From an uncultured Nocardioidaceae bacterium (GTDB taxonomy: Bacteria; Actinomycetota; Actinomycetes; Propionibacteriales; Nocardioidaceae): a stretch of DNA of 64,000 bases. The notes under the pieces were generated by a model. It was not told the DNA's origin, searched no databases, and was given only the letters and a program-made list of their open reading frames with translations. Made by a program: the position numbers and the translations under genes. Location of the stretch: positions 1 through 64,000 of the forward strand of contig CADCUJ010000091.1 in the NCBI GenBank assembly GCA_902805855.1, in the 5' to 3' direction. How positions within the stretch are numbered: the stretch's first letter is position 1; the number at the start of each line of letters is the position of its first letter. Shown one piece after another: positions 1 through 7,861 of this stretch.

Positions 1-671
1 GGGAGGACGTGCACCGCGAGCCGCAGGTGCGCGGTCGTCGACGCGGGGAGCGCGCGGCCCCGCACATGTGCGGGTCGCTCGATGACGTAGCCCTGGAAGA
101 GGTCGAAACCGACCTCGCGGGCCCAGGCCAGCTGCTCGGCGGTCTCGACCTTCTCGGCGAGGAGGAGGACGTCGTGGGCGCGGCAGCGGCGCACGAGCTC
201 GACGACCTCCTCGGGCGACTGCGCGAGGACGTCGATCTTGACCACCCATGCCAGGTCGAGCAGCCGCTCGACGCCGTCGACCCAGACGAAGTCGTCGAGG
301 GCGAGCTGGAAGCCGCTCTCGACGAGCTCGCGGCAGCCGGCCAGCACCTCCTCGTCGAGCACCACGGTCTCGAGGACCTCGATCACCGTGCGGCCGGGGG
401 AGAGCGCCACCGGCGTGTCCCCGAGCAGGACGGCCCGGTCGGCGTTGCAGAACAGCAGCTTGTCCCCGACGAGCTGGTCAACGCCGATGGTGAGAGCGCC
501 GAGGAGGACCTCGGCAGTCATCTGCGCACCGGTGAGGGCGGCCGGAGGCGTGCTCGTCGACCGGTACAGGAGCTCGTAGCCGACCAGCTGGCCGGTCGCG
601 TCGACGATCGGCTGGCGTCCGACGACGACCTCACGGGTCGCCGACGACACCTGCGTGACCACTGGCGGCAC
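1..671 (-). CDS. EAL-domain c-di-GMP phosphodiesterase, YuxH type (partial)
   Basis: Translation from a GTG at 671, behind a strong GGAGGAGG ribosome site, gives an EAL domain of the YuxH type, which in that family is followed by an HDOD domain. The family usually hydrolyses cyclic di-GMP. Visible motifs in order are YELLYR (EAL position), a CNADR segment, IEVLE, LALDDF, KIDVL, AEKVET and FQGY. These correspond to the metal- and substrate-binding residues of EAL phosphodiesterases, so activity is plausible. The gene leaves the window after about 223 residues, so the HDOD part cannot be seen. It is divergent from the glycerophosphodiesterase gene at 876. Family sure; activity inferred. Confidence 0.85.
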   Translation of the reverse strand, partial: MPPVVTQVSSATREVVVGRQPIVDATGQLVGYELLYRSTSTPPAALTGAQMTAEVLLGALTIGVDQLVGDKLLFCNADRAVLLGDTPVALSPGRTVIEVLETVVLDEEVLAGCRELVESGFQLALDDFVWVDGVERLLDLAWVVKIDVLAQSPEEVVELVRRCRAHDVLLLAEKVETAEQLAWAREVGFDLFQGYVIERPAHVRGRALPASTTAHLRLAVHVL

Positions 672-875
672 AGGACACACCTCCTCCCGACCGATTGTGG
701 GCCATCTCGTCGCCCTGCGAGGGAGAACGATGGCGATGGCGACGGCGCCCCGGGGGCGGCCCGAGTCGTCGTCGGAACGACACCCGACGTCCACCCCGAT
801 GTCGTGTGGTGGTCGTGTCTGCCCACGACCGTCGTCGGTGTGCACCCAGCCACCGACGGCCCCGGAGCCGCTCCC

Positions 876-1703
876 GTGACGACCACCCTCCCCCTCCCGT
901 CCGCCGCGGTGCAGCGCGGCTCCGCCCCGTGGTGCGTGGCACACCGCGGGGCCAGCGACGTGGCGCCCGAGAACACCCTGGCCGCGGTCCGTGCCGCCGT
1001 CGCGGCCGGCGCGGACCACATCGAGATCGACGTCCGTCGGACCGCGGACCGCGCGCTGGTCCTCCACCACGACGCCTCGCTCGCGCGGACCACCGACGTG
1101 CAGGCCGTCTACCCGGACCGGGCGCCGTGGCGGGTCGGCGACTTCACGCTGGCGGAGCTCACCCGGCTCGACGCCGGCACGTGGTTCGCCCCGACGTACG
1201 CCGGCGAGCCGGTCCCGACGCTCGAGCAGGTGCTCGACGTACTGCGGGGGACCGGGGTCGGCTTGATGCTCGAGCTCAAGGAGCCGGGCCACCAGCCTGG
1301 CGTCGTCTCGGAGCTGGCGTCCGAGCTGCGCTTCCAGGCCGCCCGTCCCGCGAGTCCGCGCGTCCTCGTGCAGTCCTTCGACCACCAGGCGATGGCGCTG
1401 TTCAAGGCCTGCGAGTCGGCGTTCGACGTCGGCCTCATCGGCAAGCCGCGGCGTACGCAGCTCGCCCGACTGGCCACGTGGGCGGCGGCGGTGAACCCGC
1501 ACCACTACTCCGTGGACGCCGAGTACGTCGAGGCCGTGAAGACCACGGGGATGCGGTGCATGGTCTGGACGCCGAACAGCACCCGATCGATGCGACGGGC
1601 GCTGCGGCTGGGGGTCGACGCCGTCACGACCGACCGCCCCGCACAGCTGCGTGAGCTGCTGCCCGTGGCGGATGAGAACAGCCTCATGACGACCTCACGC
1701 TGA
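876..1703 (+). CDS. Glycerophosphodiester phosphodiesterase family protein
   Basis: The 275-residue protein is a single GDPD TIM-barrel domain. It opens with the signature AHRGAS...APENT, followed by EIDVRRTADRALVLHHD, which carries the metal-binding Glu and Asp and the second catalytic His. LMLELKE supplies a further metal ligand. The family hydrolyses glycerophosphodiesters to glycerol-3-phosphate and an alcohol. No signal peptide is evident, so a cytoplasmic role is likely. I chose the GTG at 876 because the frame upstream is only the antisense of the neighbouring EAL gene. Function to family level is firm; the substrate is unknown. Confidence 0.88.
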   Translation: MTTTLPLPSAAVQRGSAPWCVAHRGASDVAPENTLAAVRAAVAAGADHIEIDVRRTADRALVLHHDASLARTTDVQAVYPDRAPWRVGDFTLAELTRLDAGTWFAPTYAGEPVPTLEQVLDVLRGTGVGLMLELKEPGHQPGVVSELASELRFQAARPASPRVLVQSFDHQAMALFKACESAFDVGLIGKPRRTQLARLATWAAAVNPHHYSVDAEYVEAVKTTGMRCMVWTPNSTRSMRRALRLGVDAVTTDRPAQLRELLPVADENSLMTTSR

Positions 1704-1777
1704 CCTCATCGCGACCGGTGAGTCTTCCTGCTGTCAGCACGAACAGCAGGCGTCGACCGGCGCCAGGAGGAGGGACC

Positions 1778-2194
1778 ATGAGGATCGCACGAGGCAGTGT
1801 CGTAGGACTCGCCGGAGCCGTGGGCGCGGGAGTGCTCGCGTGGCCGACGGCGGCGGCGTTCGCCGACACCGGGCAGGTCTGGGCCAAGCGCGAGGAGCAG
1901 GCCGTCGAGCTCGTCGCGGTCAGCGACGACGACGACGACGACACCAACGCGCGCGACACCCGCAGCCGGGACACCCGCACTCGCGACACCCGTAGCCGGG
2001 ACACCCGCAGCCGCACCGGCAAGTCCAACGACCACACCGGCAGCCGGCACACCGCCGTCAGCCGCGACCGTGACCGCAGCCGGGGCGACCGGACCCGGGA
2101 CTTCACCCGGGACGGTGCCGGTGACCGCACCCGCGACAAGACGGCAGGTCACACCAACGACCGCAGCCGCAATGACACCCGGCGCAAGCGCTGA
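1778..2194 (+). CDS. Secreted Arg/Asp-rich repeat protein
   Basis: This 138-residue protein begins at an ATG behind AGGAGGAGGG. An N-terminal signal peptide (hydrophobic about residues 8-30, ending AAAFADT) is followed by a poly-Asp run and then low-complexity repeats of the type RDTRS, DRTRD and NDRS. The mature part is dominated by Arg, Asp and Thr and looks intrinsically disordered with alternating charge. It matches no family I know. A kinase gene follows 38 bp downstream on the same strand, so the two may be co-transcribed. The strong ribosome site and signal peptide argue that it is real; the function is unknown. Confidence 0.65.
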   Translation: MRIARGSVVGLAGAVGAGVLAWPTAAAFADTGQVWAKREEQAVELVAVSDDDDDDTNARDTRSRDTRTRDTRSRDTRSRTGKSNDHTGSRHTAVSRDRDRSRGDRTRDFTRDGAGDRTRDKTAGHTNDRSRNDTRRKR

Positions 2195-2232
2195 GCGGCT
2201 GTCCCGACCCACGACCGGCAGGAGGAACGCTC

Positions 2233-3126
2233 ATGAGCAGGAGTGACGAGGACAGCTGGGGCTTCGAGCCCGGCGACGCCATCAGCCCCGGGCTCACCGC
2301 TATGCGGTTGCTCGGAGGGGGCAGCGCCTACGAGGCGCTCCTCGCCTTCGACGACGTCACCTACGCGCCGGTGGTGGTCAAGGTGGTGCGACCCGCGCAG
2401 GTCTCCGACGAGGGGACCCTGCGCGGGTTGCGCCGCGAGGTCGAGGTGCTGCGCCGGGTGCAGCACCCGGCCGTGGTCGACGCGCTGCGGGCCGAGGTCG
2501 TCGGCGCGCGGCCCCACGTGGTGCTCGAGCACCTCGACGGCCCGCGGCTGTCCACCCTGGTGCGGCGCTACGGACCGCTCGAGCCGGCGCAGTACCTGCC
2601 GCTCGGCATCGAGGTCGCGTCGGCGCTGCACTACCTGCGGCACCACGACGTCGTGCACCTCGACGTCAAGCCGAGCAACATCATCATGGGTGCCCCGGCG
2701 CGGCTCATCGACCTCAGCGTCGCGCGGTCGGTCGACGACGCCGCGCGGCTGGAGTACCCCATCGGGACCGACTCCTACATGGCTCCCGAGCAGTGCGAGC
2801 CGCCGCGCACCGGCGTCCCGCAACCGGCGTCCGACGTGTGGGGCCTCGGAGCGACGCTCTTCGAGGCGGTCAGCGGACGCCGGGCGTTCCGGGACGGCGA
2901 CGCCCGCAGCGTCGACGTCGTCACCCGCTTCCCTCAGCTCGTCGACGAGCCGCTCCCGCTGCCCGCGGGCGTGCCGGCCGAGGTCGCCAAGGTCGTCGAG
3001 GCCTGCCTGGCCCACCGGCCCCAGGACCGGCCCACGCCGGCCGACGTCGCGGACGCGTTGGGGCCGGTCCTCGAGCAGCACCCCCGCGGACGGCTCGGCG
3101 GGTTCAAGAGCGCGCTGACCCGCTGA
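2233..3126 (+). CDS. Soluble Ser/Thr protein kinase with atypical catalytic motifs
   Basis: The 297-residue protein is a Hanks-type kinase domain with no transmembrane segment or sensor domain. The glycine-rich loop is GGGSAY (28-33) and the ATP-binding Lys is K50. The catalytic loop reads HLDVKPSN (142-149), so the usual Arg of HRD is Leu while the catalytic Asp is kept. The DFG motif reads DLS (D160) and the APE motif is intact (about 184-186). Replacement of the HRD Arg usually means that activation-loop phosphorylation is not needed. The kinase is probably active and cytoplasmic. It lies directly downstream of the secreted repeat-protein gene. Confidence 0.85.
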   Translation: MSRSDEDSWGFEPGDAISPGLTAMRLLGGGSAYEALLAFDDVTYAPVVVKVVRPAQVSDEGTLRGLRREVEVLRRVQHPAVVDALRAEVVGARPHVVLEHLDGPRLSTLVRRYGPLEPAQYLPLGIEVASALHYLRHHDVVHLDVKPSNIIMGAPARLIDLSVARSVDDAARLEYPIGTDSYMAPEQCEPPRTGVPQPASDVWGLGATLFEAVSGRRAFRDGDARSVDVVTRFPQLVDEPLPLPAGVPAEVAKVVEACLAHRPQDRPTPADVADALGPVLEQHPRGRLGGFKSALTR

Positions 3127-3174
3127 CCCGCTGACCCGCGGCGCCGCAGGCTGCGGGACGGGCGACGCACCCCG

Positions 3175-3861
3175 TCAGCCCCGGGTGCCCCCGGTCGGCC
3201 CGAACCGGTAGCCCATCCCCCGCACCGTCGCCACCGCGTCGGCCCCGAGCTTGCGCCGCAGGTAGCCGACGTAGACGTCGACGACGTTGGACCCCGGGTC
3301 GTAGTCGTAGCCCCAGACGTGGGACAGCAGCTGCTCGCGCGAGAGCACCTGTCCTGCGTTGACCATGAAGAGCTCGAGGAGCTGGAACTCCCGCGCCGAC
3401 AGCTCGACGGTCCGGCCGTCGCGCTGCGCCACCCGCGAGCGCAGGTCGAGTCGCACCTGACCGACCTCGAGGGCGTCCTCCCGGGAGGTCGGCCTGTCGT
3501 CGGCCTGTCGCAGCCGCAGCCGGACCCGGGCGAGGAGCTCGGCGAACCGGAAGGGCTTGGGCATGTAGTCGTCGGCGCCGCCCTCGAGCGCCTGCACGGT
3601 GTCGGCGACCGAGTCGCGCGCGGTGAGGACGATGACCGGGACCCGGGCGCCCTGGCTCCGGAGCCCGTCGAGGACGCCGTAGCCGTCGAGCCGTGGCAGG
3701 CCGATGTCGAGGACGACCAGGTCGAACTCACCTGACAGTGCGAGGTCGAGTGCCGTCACGCCGTCGGCCGCCGTCGTGGTCGTGTGGCCCTCCGCAGCGA
3801 GGCCCTTGGTGATGAACGACGCGATGCGCGTCTCGTCCTCGGCGATCAGGATGCGGGCCAC
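3175..3861 (-). CDS. OmpR/PhoB-family response regulator
   Basis: The 228-residue protein has a receiver domain (1-118) and a winged-helix DNA-binding domain (about 130-225). Conserved receiver residues are the acidic pair E8/D9, phospho-acceptor D52 (VVLDIGLPR), T80 and K102. The C-terminal part has the typical LSAREFQLLELFM and VWGYDYDPGSNVVDVYVGYLRRK segments. It starts with GTG and overlaps the upstream histidine-kinase gene by 16 bp, so it is translationally coupled to it and is its cognate regulator. Confidence 0.93.
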   Translation of the reverse strand: MARILIAEDETRIASFITKGLAAEGHTTTTAADGVTALDLALSGEFDLVVLDIGLPRLDGYGVLDGLRSQGARVPVIVLTARDSVADTVQALEGGADDYMPKPFRFAELLARVRLRLRQADDRPTSREDALEVGQVRLDLRSRVAQRDGRTVELSAREFQLLELFMVNAGQVLSREQLLSHVWGYDYDPGSNVVDVYVGYLRRKLGADAVATVRGMGYRFGPTGGTRG

Positions 3862-5354
3862 ACGGCCTCCTCACGGCGTCGGGGGAGTGTGAGCACGAAA
3901 CGTGCCCCCGGGGGTACGACGCCGGGCCGGGCGTCCTCGACGCGGACCGTCCCGCCGTGGGCGCGGGCGATCGCTGCGACGATCGACAACCCCAGTCCCG
4001 AGCCGGACTCGACGGCGTCGGCTCCGCGGGCGAACCGCTCGAACACCCGTCGTCTGTCCTCGTCGGGGACACCGGGTCCGTCGTCGCGGACCCAGAGCAC
4101 CACCGCGCCGTGCGGCCCGGCGCTGCTGCCCAGCACGACGGTGTCGCCGGCTGCGGTGACGCCGACGGCGTTGTGGCACAGCTGCACGAGGGCCTGGGTG
4201 ATGCGTTGCGGGTCGAGGACGCCTCGTACGTCGGCCCGCGACTCGACCTGCCACAGCCGGTCGCCGAGGCCGCGCGCCTTGTCGGCCACGTCGTCGACCA
4301 GCTCGTCGACAGCGACCTCGCGGAGCTGGAGGAACCCGGGCCGGTCCGCCTTGGTCAGCAGGATCATGTCGTCGACGAGCCGGGACATCCGGTCCGCCTC
4401 CTCCAGCAGCAGCTCGCGGGTGCGGAGCACGTCCTCGGGGTCGTCGGGGTCGAGGACCTCCAGGTGACCCCGGAGGATCGTCACCGGGGTGCGCAGCTCG
4501 TGGCCGGCGTCGTCGAGGAAGGCCCGCTGGCCGCGGAAGGCCTGCTGGAGCCGGTCGAGCATCGCGTTGAACGTCTGGGTCAGCGCGGTCAGGTCGTCGT
4601 TGCCGACCACGGGCAAGCGCCGCGACAGGTCGGTGACGGTGATCTCGTCCGCGGTGGTGCGCAACGTCCGCAGGGGCGCCAGGAGGCGGCCGGCCTGCCA
4701 GGCCGCGACGGCGGTGACCAGCGCCAGCGCGACCACCGCCGCGACGGCGTACGTCCGCACGGTTTCAGCAAGCGTCTGCTGCTCGTCGGCCATGAAGCTC
4801 GCGACCGCGAAGGCGCCTCGTCCCTCCCTCCCGCGGAGCGGCAGGACCTCGAGGTGGACGTCTCCCCACGCGGTGGTGATCCGGTCCGAGCCGCCGCTGC
4901 GGGTCCGGGACAGCAGCGCCTCGACGAAGGTGGGGTCGTCGAGGAGCCCGGACCGGGCCGAGGCGGAGGCACGTCGCGCGGCGCCGTCCCACACCCCGAC
5001 CATGAGCTCGGACGTCGAGGGCACGTTCCGCAGCAGGAACTCCTCGACGAGCCGCTCGATCGAGGTGAAGCCGCGGCCCGTCGTCGGGTCGATCCCACGG
5101 TCCTGGAACTCCGCGAGCTCGGCGAGCTCCTGGCGGGTGTCGGCCGGCACGGTCTGCTCGATGGTCCGCAGGCCCAGGACGTAGATGAGGAACCCGGCGG
5201 CGCCGAGGGCCAGCAGCACCAGCAACGCGACCGCGGCGGTGATGCGGGTCCGGACCGAGAAGCCACCACGGCGCAGCGACGACCAGCTGCGGCGGATCGC
5301 GGGCCAGCCGAGGTCAGTCGTCCTCGACGTCGTCGTCCCGGTCACCCGGGTCAT
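3846..5354 (-). CDS. Sensor histidine kinase
   Basis: From the ATG at 5354 the protein has 502 residues. It comprises a first membrane helix (about 38-60), an extracellular sensor of about 140 residues, a second helix (about 202-220), a HAMP linker, a dimerisation and phospho-acceptor helix with H285 (DDAGHELRTP), and an HATPase with CHNAV (N box), DDGPG (G1) and GSGLGLSI (G2). The reading frame stays open further upstream, but only as the frame shadow of the acidic-protein gene. The 5354 ATG overlaps that gene by 41 bp; a GTG at 5345 is the alternative. It forms a two-component system with the downstream response regulator. Confidence 0.9.
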   Translation of the reverse strand: MTRVTGTTTSRTTDLGWPAIRRSWSSLRRGGFSVRTRITAAVALLVLLALGAAGFLIYVLGLRTIEQTVPADTRQELAELAEFQDRGIDPTTGRGFTSIERLVEEFLLRNVPSTSELMVGVWDGAARRASASARSGLLDDPTFVEALLSRTRSGGSDRITTAWGDVHLEVLPLRGREGRGAFAVASFMADEQQTLAETVRTYAVAAVVALALVTAVAAWQAGRLLAPLRTLRTTADEITVTDLSRRLPVVGNDDLTALTQTFNAMLDRLQQAFRGQRAFLDDAGHELRTPVTILRGHLEVLDPDDPEDVLRTRELLLEEADRMSRLVDDMILLTKADRPGFLQLREVAVDELVDDVADKARGLGDRLWQVESRADVRGVLDPQRITQALVQLCHNAVGVTAAGDTVVLGSSAGPHGAVVLWVRDDGPGVPDEDRRRVFERFARGADAVESGSGLGLSIVAAIARAHGGTVRVEDARPGVVPPGARFVLTLPRRREEAVWPAS

Positions 5355-5742
5355 CCTCACGCACGTCGGTGGGGCAGGGCCGGACGACGGAGACGTCGTC
5401 GTCCCCGTCGTCGTCGGTGTCGTCGCGGTCGTCGCGGTCGTCGCGGTCGTCGCGGTCGTCGCCGTCGTCCTCGTCGCCGGCGGTGCCGTCGGCGGAGCGG
5501 GTGGACCCTGGAGAACCCGGTGCCTGCCGGCCCTCGGCCTCGTCATCCGGGCTGCCACGACCCGCGGCACCGGCGGCACCGGCCGCCCCCGGTGGTGCGC
5601 CCTGGGTCCCGCTGACCTCGTCGAGCACCACGACAGAGCGGCTGGCGGTGGCGGACTCGTCGACCACCGTCTCCAGGACGACGTACGCCGTCGCGGGCAC
5701 GGCCACGGCGAGCAGCGCCAAGGATCTCACCGTCGTCCACAC
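5314..5742 (-). CDS. Small exported protein with acidic Asp-rich C-terminal repeats
   Basis: The 142-residue protein starts at a GTG (MWTTVRSLALLAVAV), with a hydrophobic N-terminal segment that acts as a signal peptide or anchor. A Gly/Ala-rich linker follows, then a strongly acidic tail with at least four RDD units and DDDGDDD. It is the first gene of a three-gene unit with the histidine kinase and response regulator and overlaps the kinase start. Acidic repeats on the outside could bind calcium or other cations, and the placement suggests an accessory sensor or an output of the two-component system. Both ideas are inference. No family is recognised. Confidence 0.65.
   Translation of the reverse strand: MWTTVRSLALLAVAVPATAYVVLETVVDESATASRSVVVLDEVSGTQGAPPGAAGAAGAAGRGSPDDEAEGRQAPGSPGSTRSADGTAGDEDDGDDRDDRDDRDDRDDTDDDGDDDVSVVRPCPTDVREDDPGDRDDDVEDD
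5419..5463. repeat. 9-bp tandem repeat coding for the Asp-rich tail
   Basis: Five consecutive copies of gtcgtcgcg, the last with one change, encode the RDD units of the acidic exported protein on the minus strand. Copy number in such microsatellite-like coding repeats is prone to slippage. Confidence 0.9.
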
Positions 5743-5784
5743 GGCGACGAGTCTCCCGCGTCCTGGTGCGGACCAGATGAGCCC

Positions 5785-5806
5785 TGCATGAGAGTCCTCT
5801 CATGCA
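5785..5806. promoter_or_regulatory. Inverted repeat, putative operator
   Basis: Two perfect 10-bp arms (TGCATGAGAG and its complement) are separated by 2 bp. The site lies between the divergent starts of the exported-protein/two-component operon (5742, minus) and the Nif3-like gene (5856, plus). Its position and symmetry fit a dimeric regulator site. The neighbouring response regulator is a candidate, but OmpR-type proteins usually prefer direct repeats, so the binding factor is uncertain. Confidence 0.5.
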
Positions 5807-5855
5807 CGAGGCGGTGACCCGGGCCGGCCGGGAGGCCGCGGCCTAGGCTGCGCAG

Positions 5856-7052
5856 GTGCGGCTCGCCGGCATCACAGCGCTCCTGGACGGCTGGTACGAC
5901 CCCTCCTGGGCCGAGCCCTGGGACAGGGTCGGTCTGGTCTGCGGCGACCCGGAGCAGGAGGTCCGCCGGGTGCTCTTCGCCGTCGACCCCGTCGAGGCGG
6001 TCGTCGAGGAGGCCCTCGACCTCGGCGCGGACCTCCTCGTCGTCCACCACCCGTTGCTGCTGACGCCTGTCAGCACCATCGCGGCCACCACCGCCAAGGG
6101 CCGCGCGCTGCACCGCCTGGTGCGAGGCGGGACCGCGCTCTTCACCGCCCACACCAACGCCGACGTCCCCGCCGACGGCACCAACGACGCCCTCGCGGGG
6201 GTGCTCGGACTCCGAGACACCCGGGTGCTCGTCCCGACAGGCGACACCGAGGGCGACGAAGGGCTGGACAAGCTCGTCGTCCTCGTCCCGGTGACCCACG
6301 CCGACCAGGTCCGGGAAGCCGTGACCGCTGCCGGGGCCGGGGCGATCGGTGCCTACGACAGCTGCTCGTTCACGGTCCGGGGAGAAGGCCGGTTCCGCCC
6401 CCTGCCGGGAGCAGAGCCCGTGCTCGGCCAGGTCGGCGGGCTCGAGGTCGTCGAGGAGTGCCGGGTCGAGGCCGTGCTCCGGAGGGGACTGCGGCACGAG
6501 GTCGTCACGGCGTTGCGGGCCGCGCACCCCTACGAGGAGCCGGCGTTCGACCTCGTCGAGCTCGTCGACACCGGGCCGCCGCGCACGGTGGCGGCAGGCG
6601 GTCCCGCGGCCGGTCGGGCGGACGACCCGGCACCCGGCGCCCGAGGGCACGGTCGGGTCGGGACGCTGCCGGGGACGGTGAGGCTGGGCGACCTCGCCGC
6701 CACGGTGGCCGGCGTCCTGCCTCCCACGGCGCACGGCGTCCGTGTGGCCGGCGACCTCGACCGGCCGGTGCGCACGGTCGCGGTCGGCGCGGGGTCGGGG
6801 GAGTCCCTGCTCGAGCAGGCGCGGCGCAGCGGCGCCGACGTCTACGTCACCTCCGACCTCAAGCACCACCGCGCCGGCGAGTTCCTCGAGGACGGTGGCC
6901 CCGCACTGCTCGACGTGGCCCACTGGGCGGCGGAGTGGCCGTGGCTGCCGGTGGTCGCGGAGAAGGTGGCCCGGGCCGTGCGCGAGGAGGGGGATACGGT
7001 GGTGACCCGCGTCAGCACGCTCGTGACGGATCCCTGGACCTCCCGCGCCTGA
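5856..7052 (+). CDS. Nif3-like dinuclear metal centre protein
   Basis: The 398-residue protein is of the Nif3/YqfO family. The N-terminal half contains the metal-binding LLVVHHPLLL and HTNAD segments, and the C-terminal half has VYVTSDLKHH and LLDVAHW. Between them is the PII/CutA-like insert typical of the longer bacterial members. The family is annotated as GTP cyclohydrolase I type 2 homologue, but its biological substrate is not settled. A TAGGCT -10-like hexamer lies 8 bp before the GTG, which suggests leaderless transcription. It starts a unit with the zinc-ribbon and RNase H genes, the same order as M. tuberculosis Rv2230c-Rv2228c. Confidence 0.9.
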   Translation: MRLAGITALLDGWYDPSWAEPWDRVGLVCGDPEQEVRRVLFAVDPVEAVVEEALDLGADLLVVHHPLLLTPVSTIAATTAKGRALHRLVRGGTALFTAHTNADVPADGTNDALAGVLGLRDTRVLVPTGDTEGDEGLDKLVVLVPVTHADQVREAVTAAGAGAIGAYDSCSFTVRGEGRFRPLPGAEPVLGQVGGLEVVEECRVEAVLRRGLRHEVVTALRAAHPYEEPAFDLVELVDTGPPRTVAAGGPAAGRADDPAPGARGHGRVGTLPGTVRLGDLAATVAGVLPPTAHGVRVAGDLDRPVRTVAVGAGSGESLLEQARRSGADVYVTSDLKHHRAGEFLEDGGPALLDVAHWAAEWPWLPVVAEKVARAVREEGDTVVTRVSTLVTDPWTSRA

Positions 7053-7117
7053 GGAGACCGCCGGGCGACGACCGCCACCAGCGCCCGTTCGAAGGACCCG
7101 CCGAGGAGCCCGCACCG

Positions 7118-7861
7118 GTGAGAGCCGACCCGTTCGCCCAGCTGAAGCTCCTCGACGTCCAGGCCCTCGACAGCCGCCTCGACGTGTTGCGGCACCGTGC
7201 CGCGACGCTGCCGGAGAACGCCGAGCTGCGACGGCTGTCGGCCGAGATCGCGGAGCTGCGCAGCGCCGAGGGGACGCTCCGCACCGAGGTCGACGACCTG
7301 ACCCGCGAGCAGCGCCGGGCCGACGCCGACGTCGAGCAGGTCAAGGCGCGGCGCGTCCGCGACCAGCAGCGTCTCGACAGCGGCGCGGTGCGCAACCCCA
7401 AGGACCTCGAGCGGCTCCAGCACGAGCTGATCTCGCTGGGTCGGAGGATCGGCGATCTCGAGGACGCCGAGCTCGAGGTGATGGAGCGGCTCGAGACGGC
7501 GCAGGGCGCCCTGGCCGACGTCCGCGCCCGGGTCCAGCAGGTCGCCGCCCAGGGACGCGAGCTGACGGCCACGCGGGACCGGGTCGCCACGGAGGTGCAG
7601 GCGGAGGCGGAGGCCGTCACCGTGGAGCGTGCCGAGGCGGTCACCGGGCTGCCACCGGAGCTGCTGGCCCTCTACGACCAGCTGCGGGCGCAGAAGGACG
7701 GGGTCGGTGCCGCACACCTCCGCGCGCGTCGCTGCGAGGGGTGCAGCCTCCAGCTCGACAGCGCGGAGCTGGCGAGGATCGCGGAGCTGCGCTCCGACGA
7801 GGTCGTGCGGTGCGAGGAGTGCGGACGCATCCTCGTCCGGACCGCCGAGTCCGGCCTGTGA
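7118..7861 (+). CDS. Coiled-coil protein with C-terminal zinc ribbon
   Basis: The 247-residue protein has a long helical coiled-coil region (about 10-175) and a C4 zinc ribbon near the end (CEGC ... CEEC). It corresponds to the conserved actinobacterial protein of the Rv2229c type. Such proteins may act as nucleic-acid or protein tethers, but no function is established. The GTG at 7118 is preferred because the homologous protein begins with the pattern MRADPFAQLKLLDVQALDSRLD. The gene lies between Nif3-like and RNase H genes and its stop overlaps the next start. Confidence 0.88.
   Translation: MRADPFAQLKLLDVQALDSRLDVLRHRAATLPENAELRRLSAEIAELRSAEGTLRTEVDDLTREQRRADADVEQVKARRVRDQQRLDSGAVRNPKDLERLQHELISLGRRIGDLEDAELEVMERLETAQGALADVRARVQQVAAQGRELTATRDRVATEVQAEAEAVTVERAEAVTGLPPELLALYDQLRAQKDGVGAAHLRARRCEGCSLQLDSAELARIAELRSDEVVRCEECGRILVRTAESGL

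Noticed and set aside
5419-5463. CRISPR-like repeats
   Set aside because: The 9-bp units are contiguous with no spacers and lie inside a coding region.
5355-5579. N-terminal extension of the histidine kinase
   Set aside because: The extra Thr-rich sequence is the out-of-frame reading of the acidic RDD repeats of the upstream gene.
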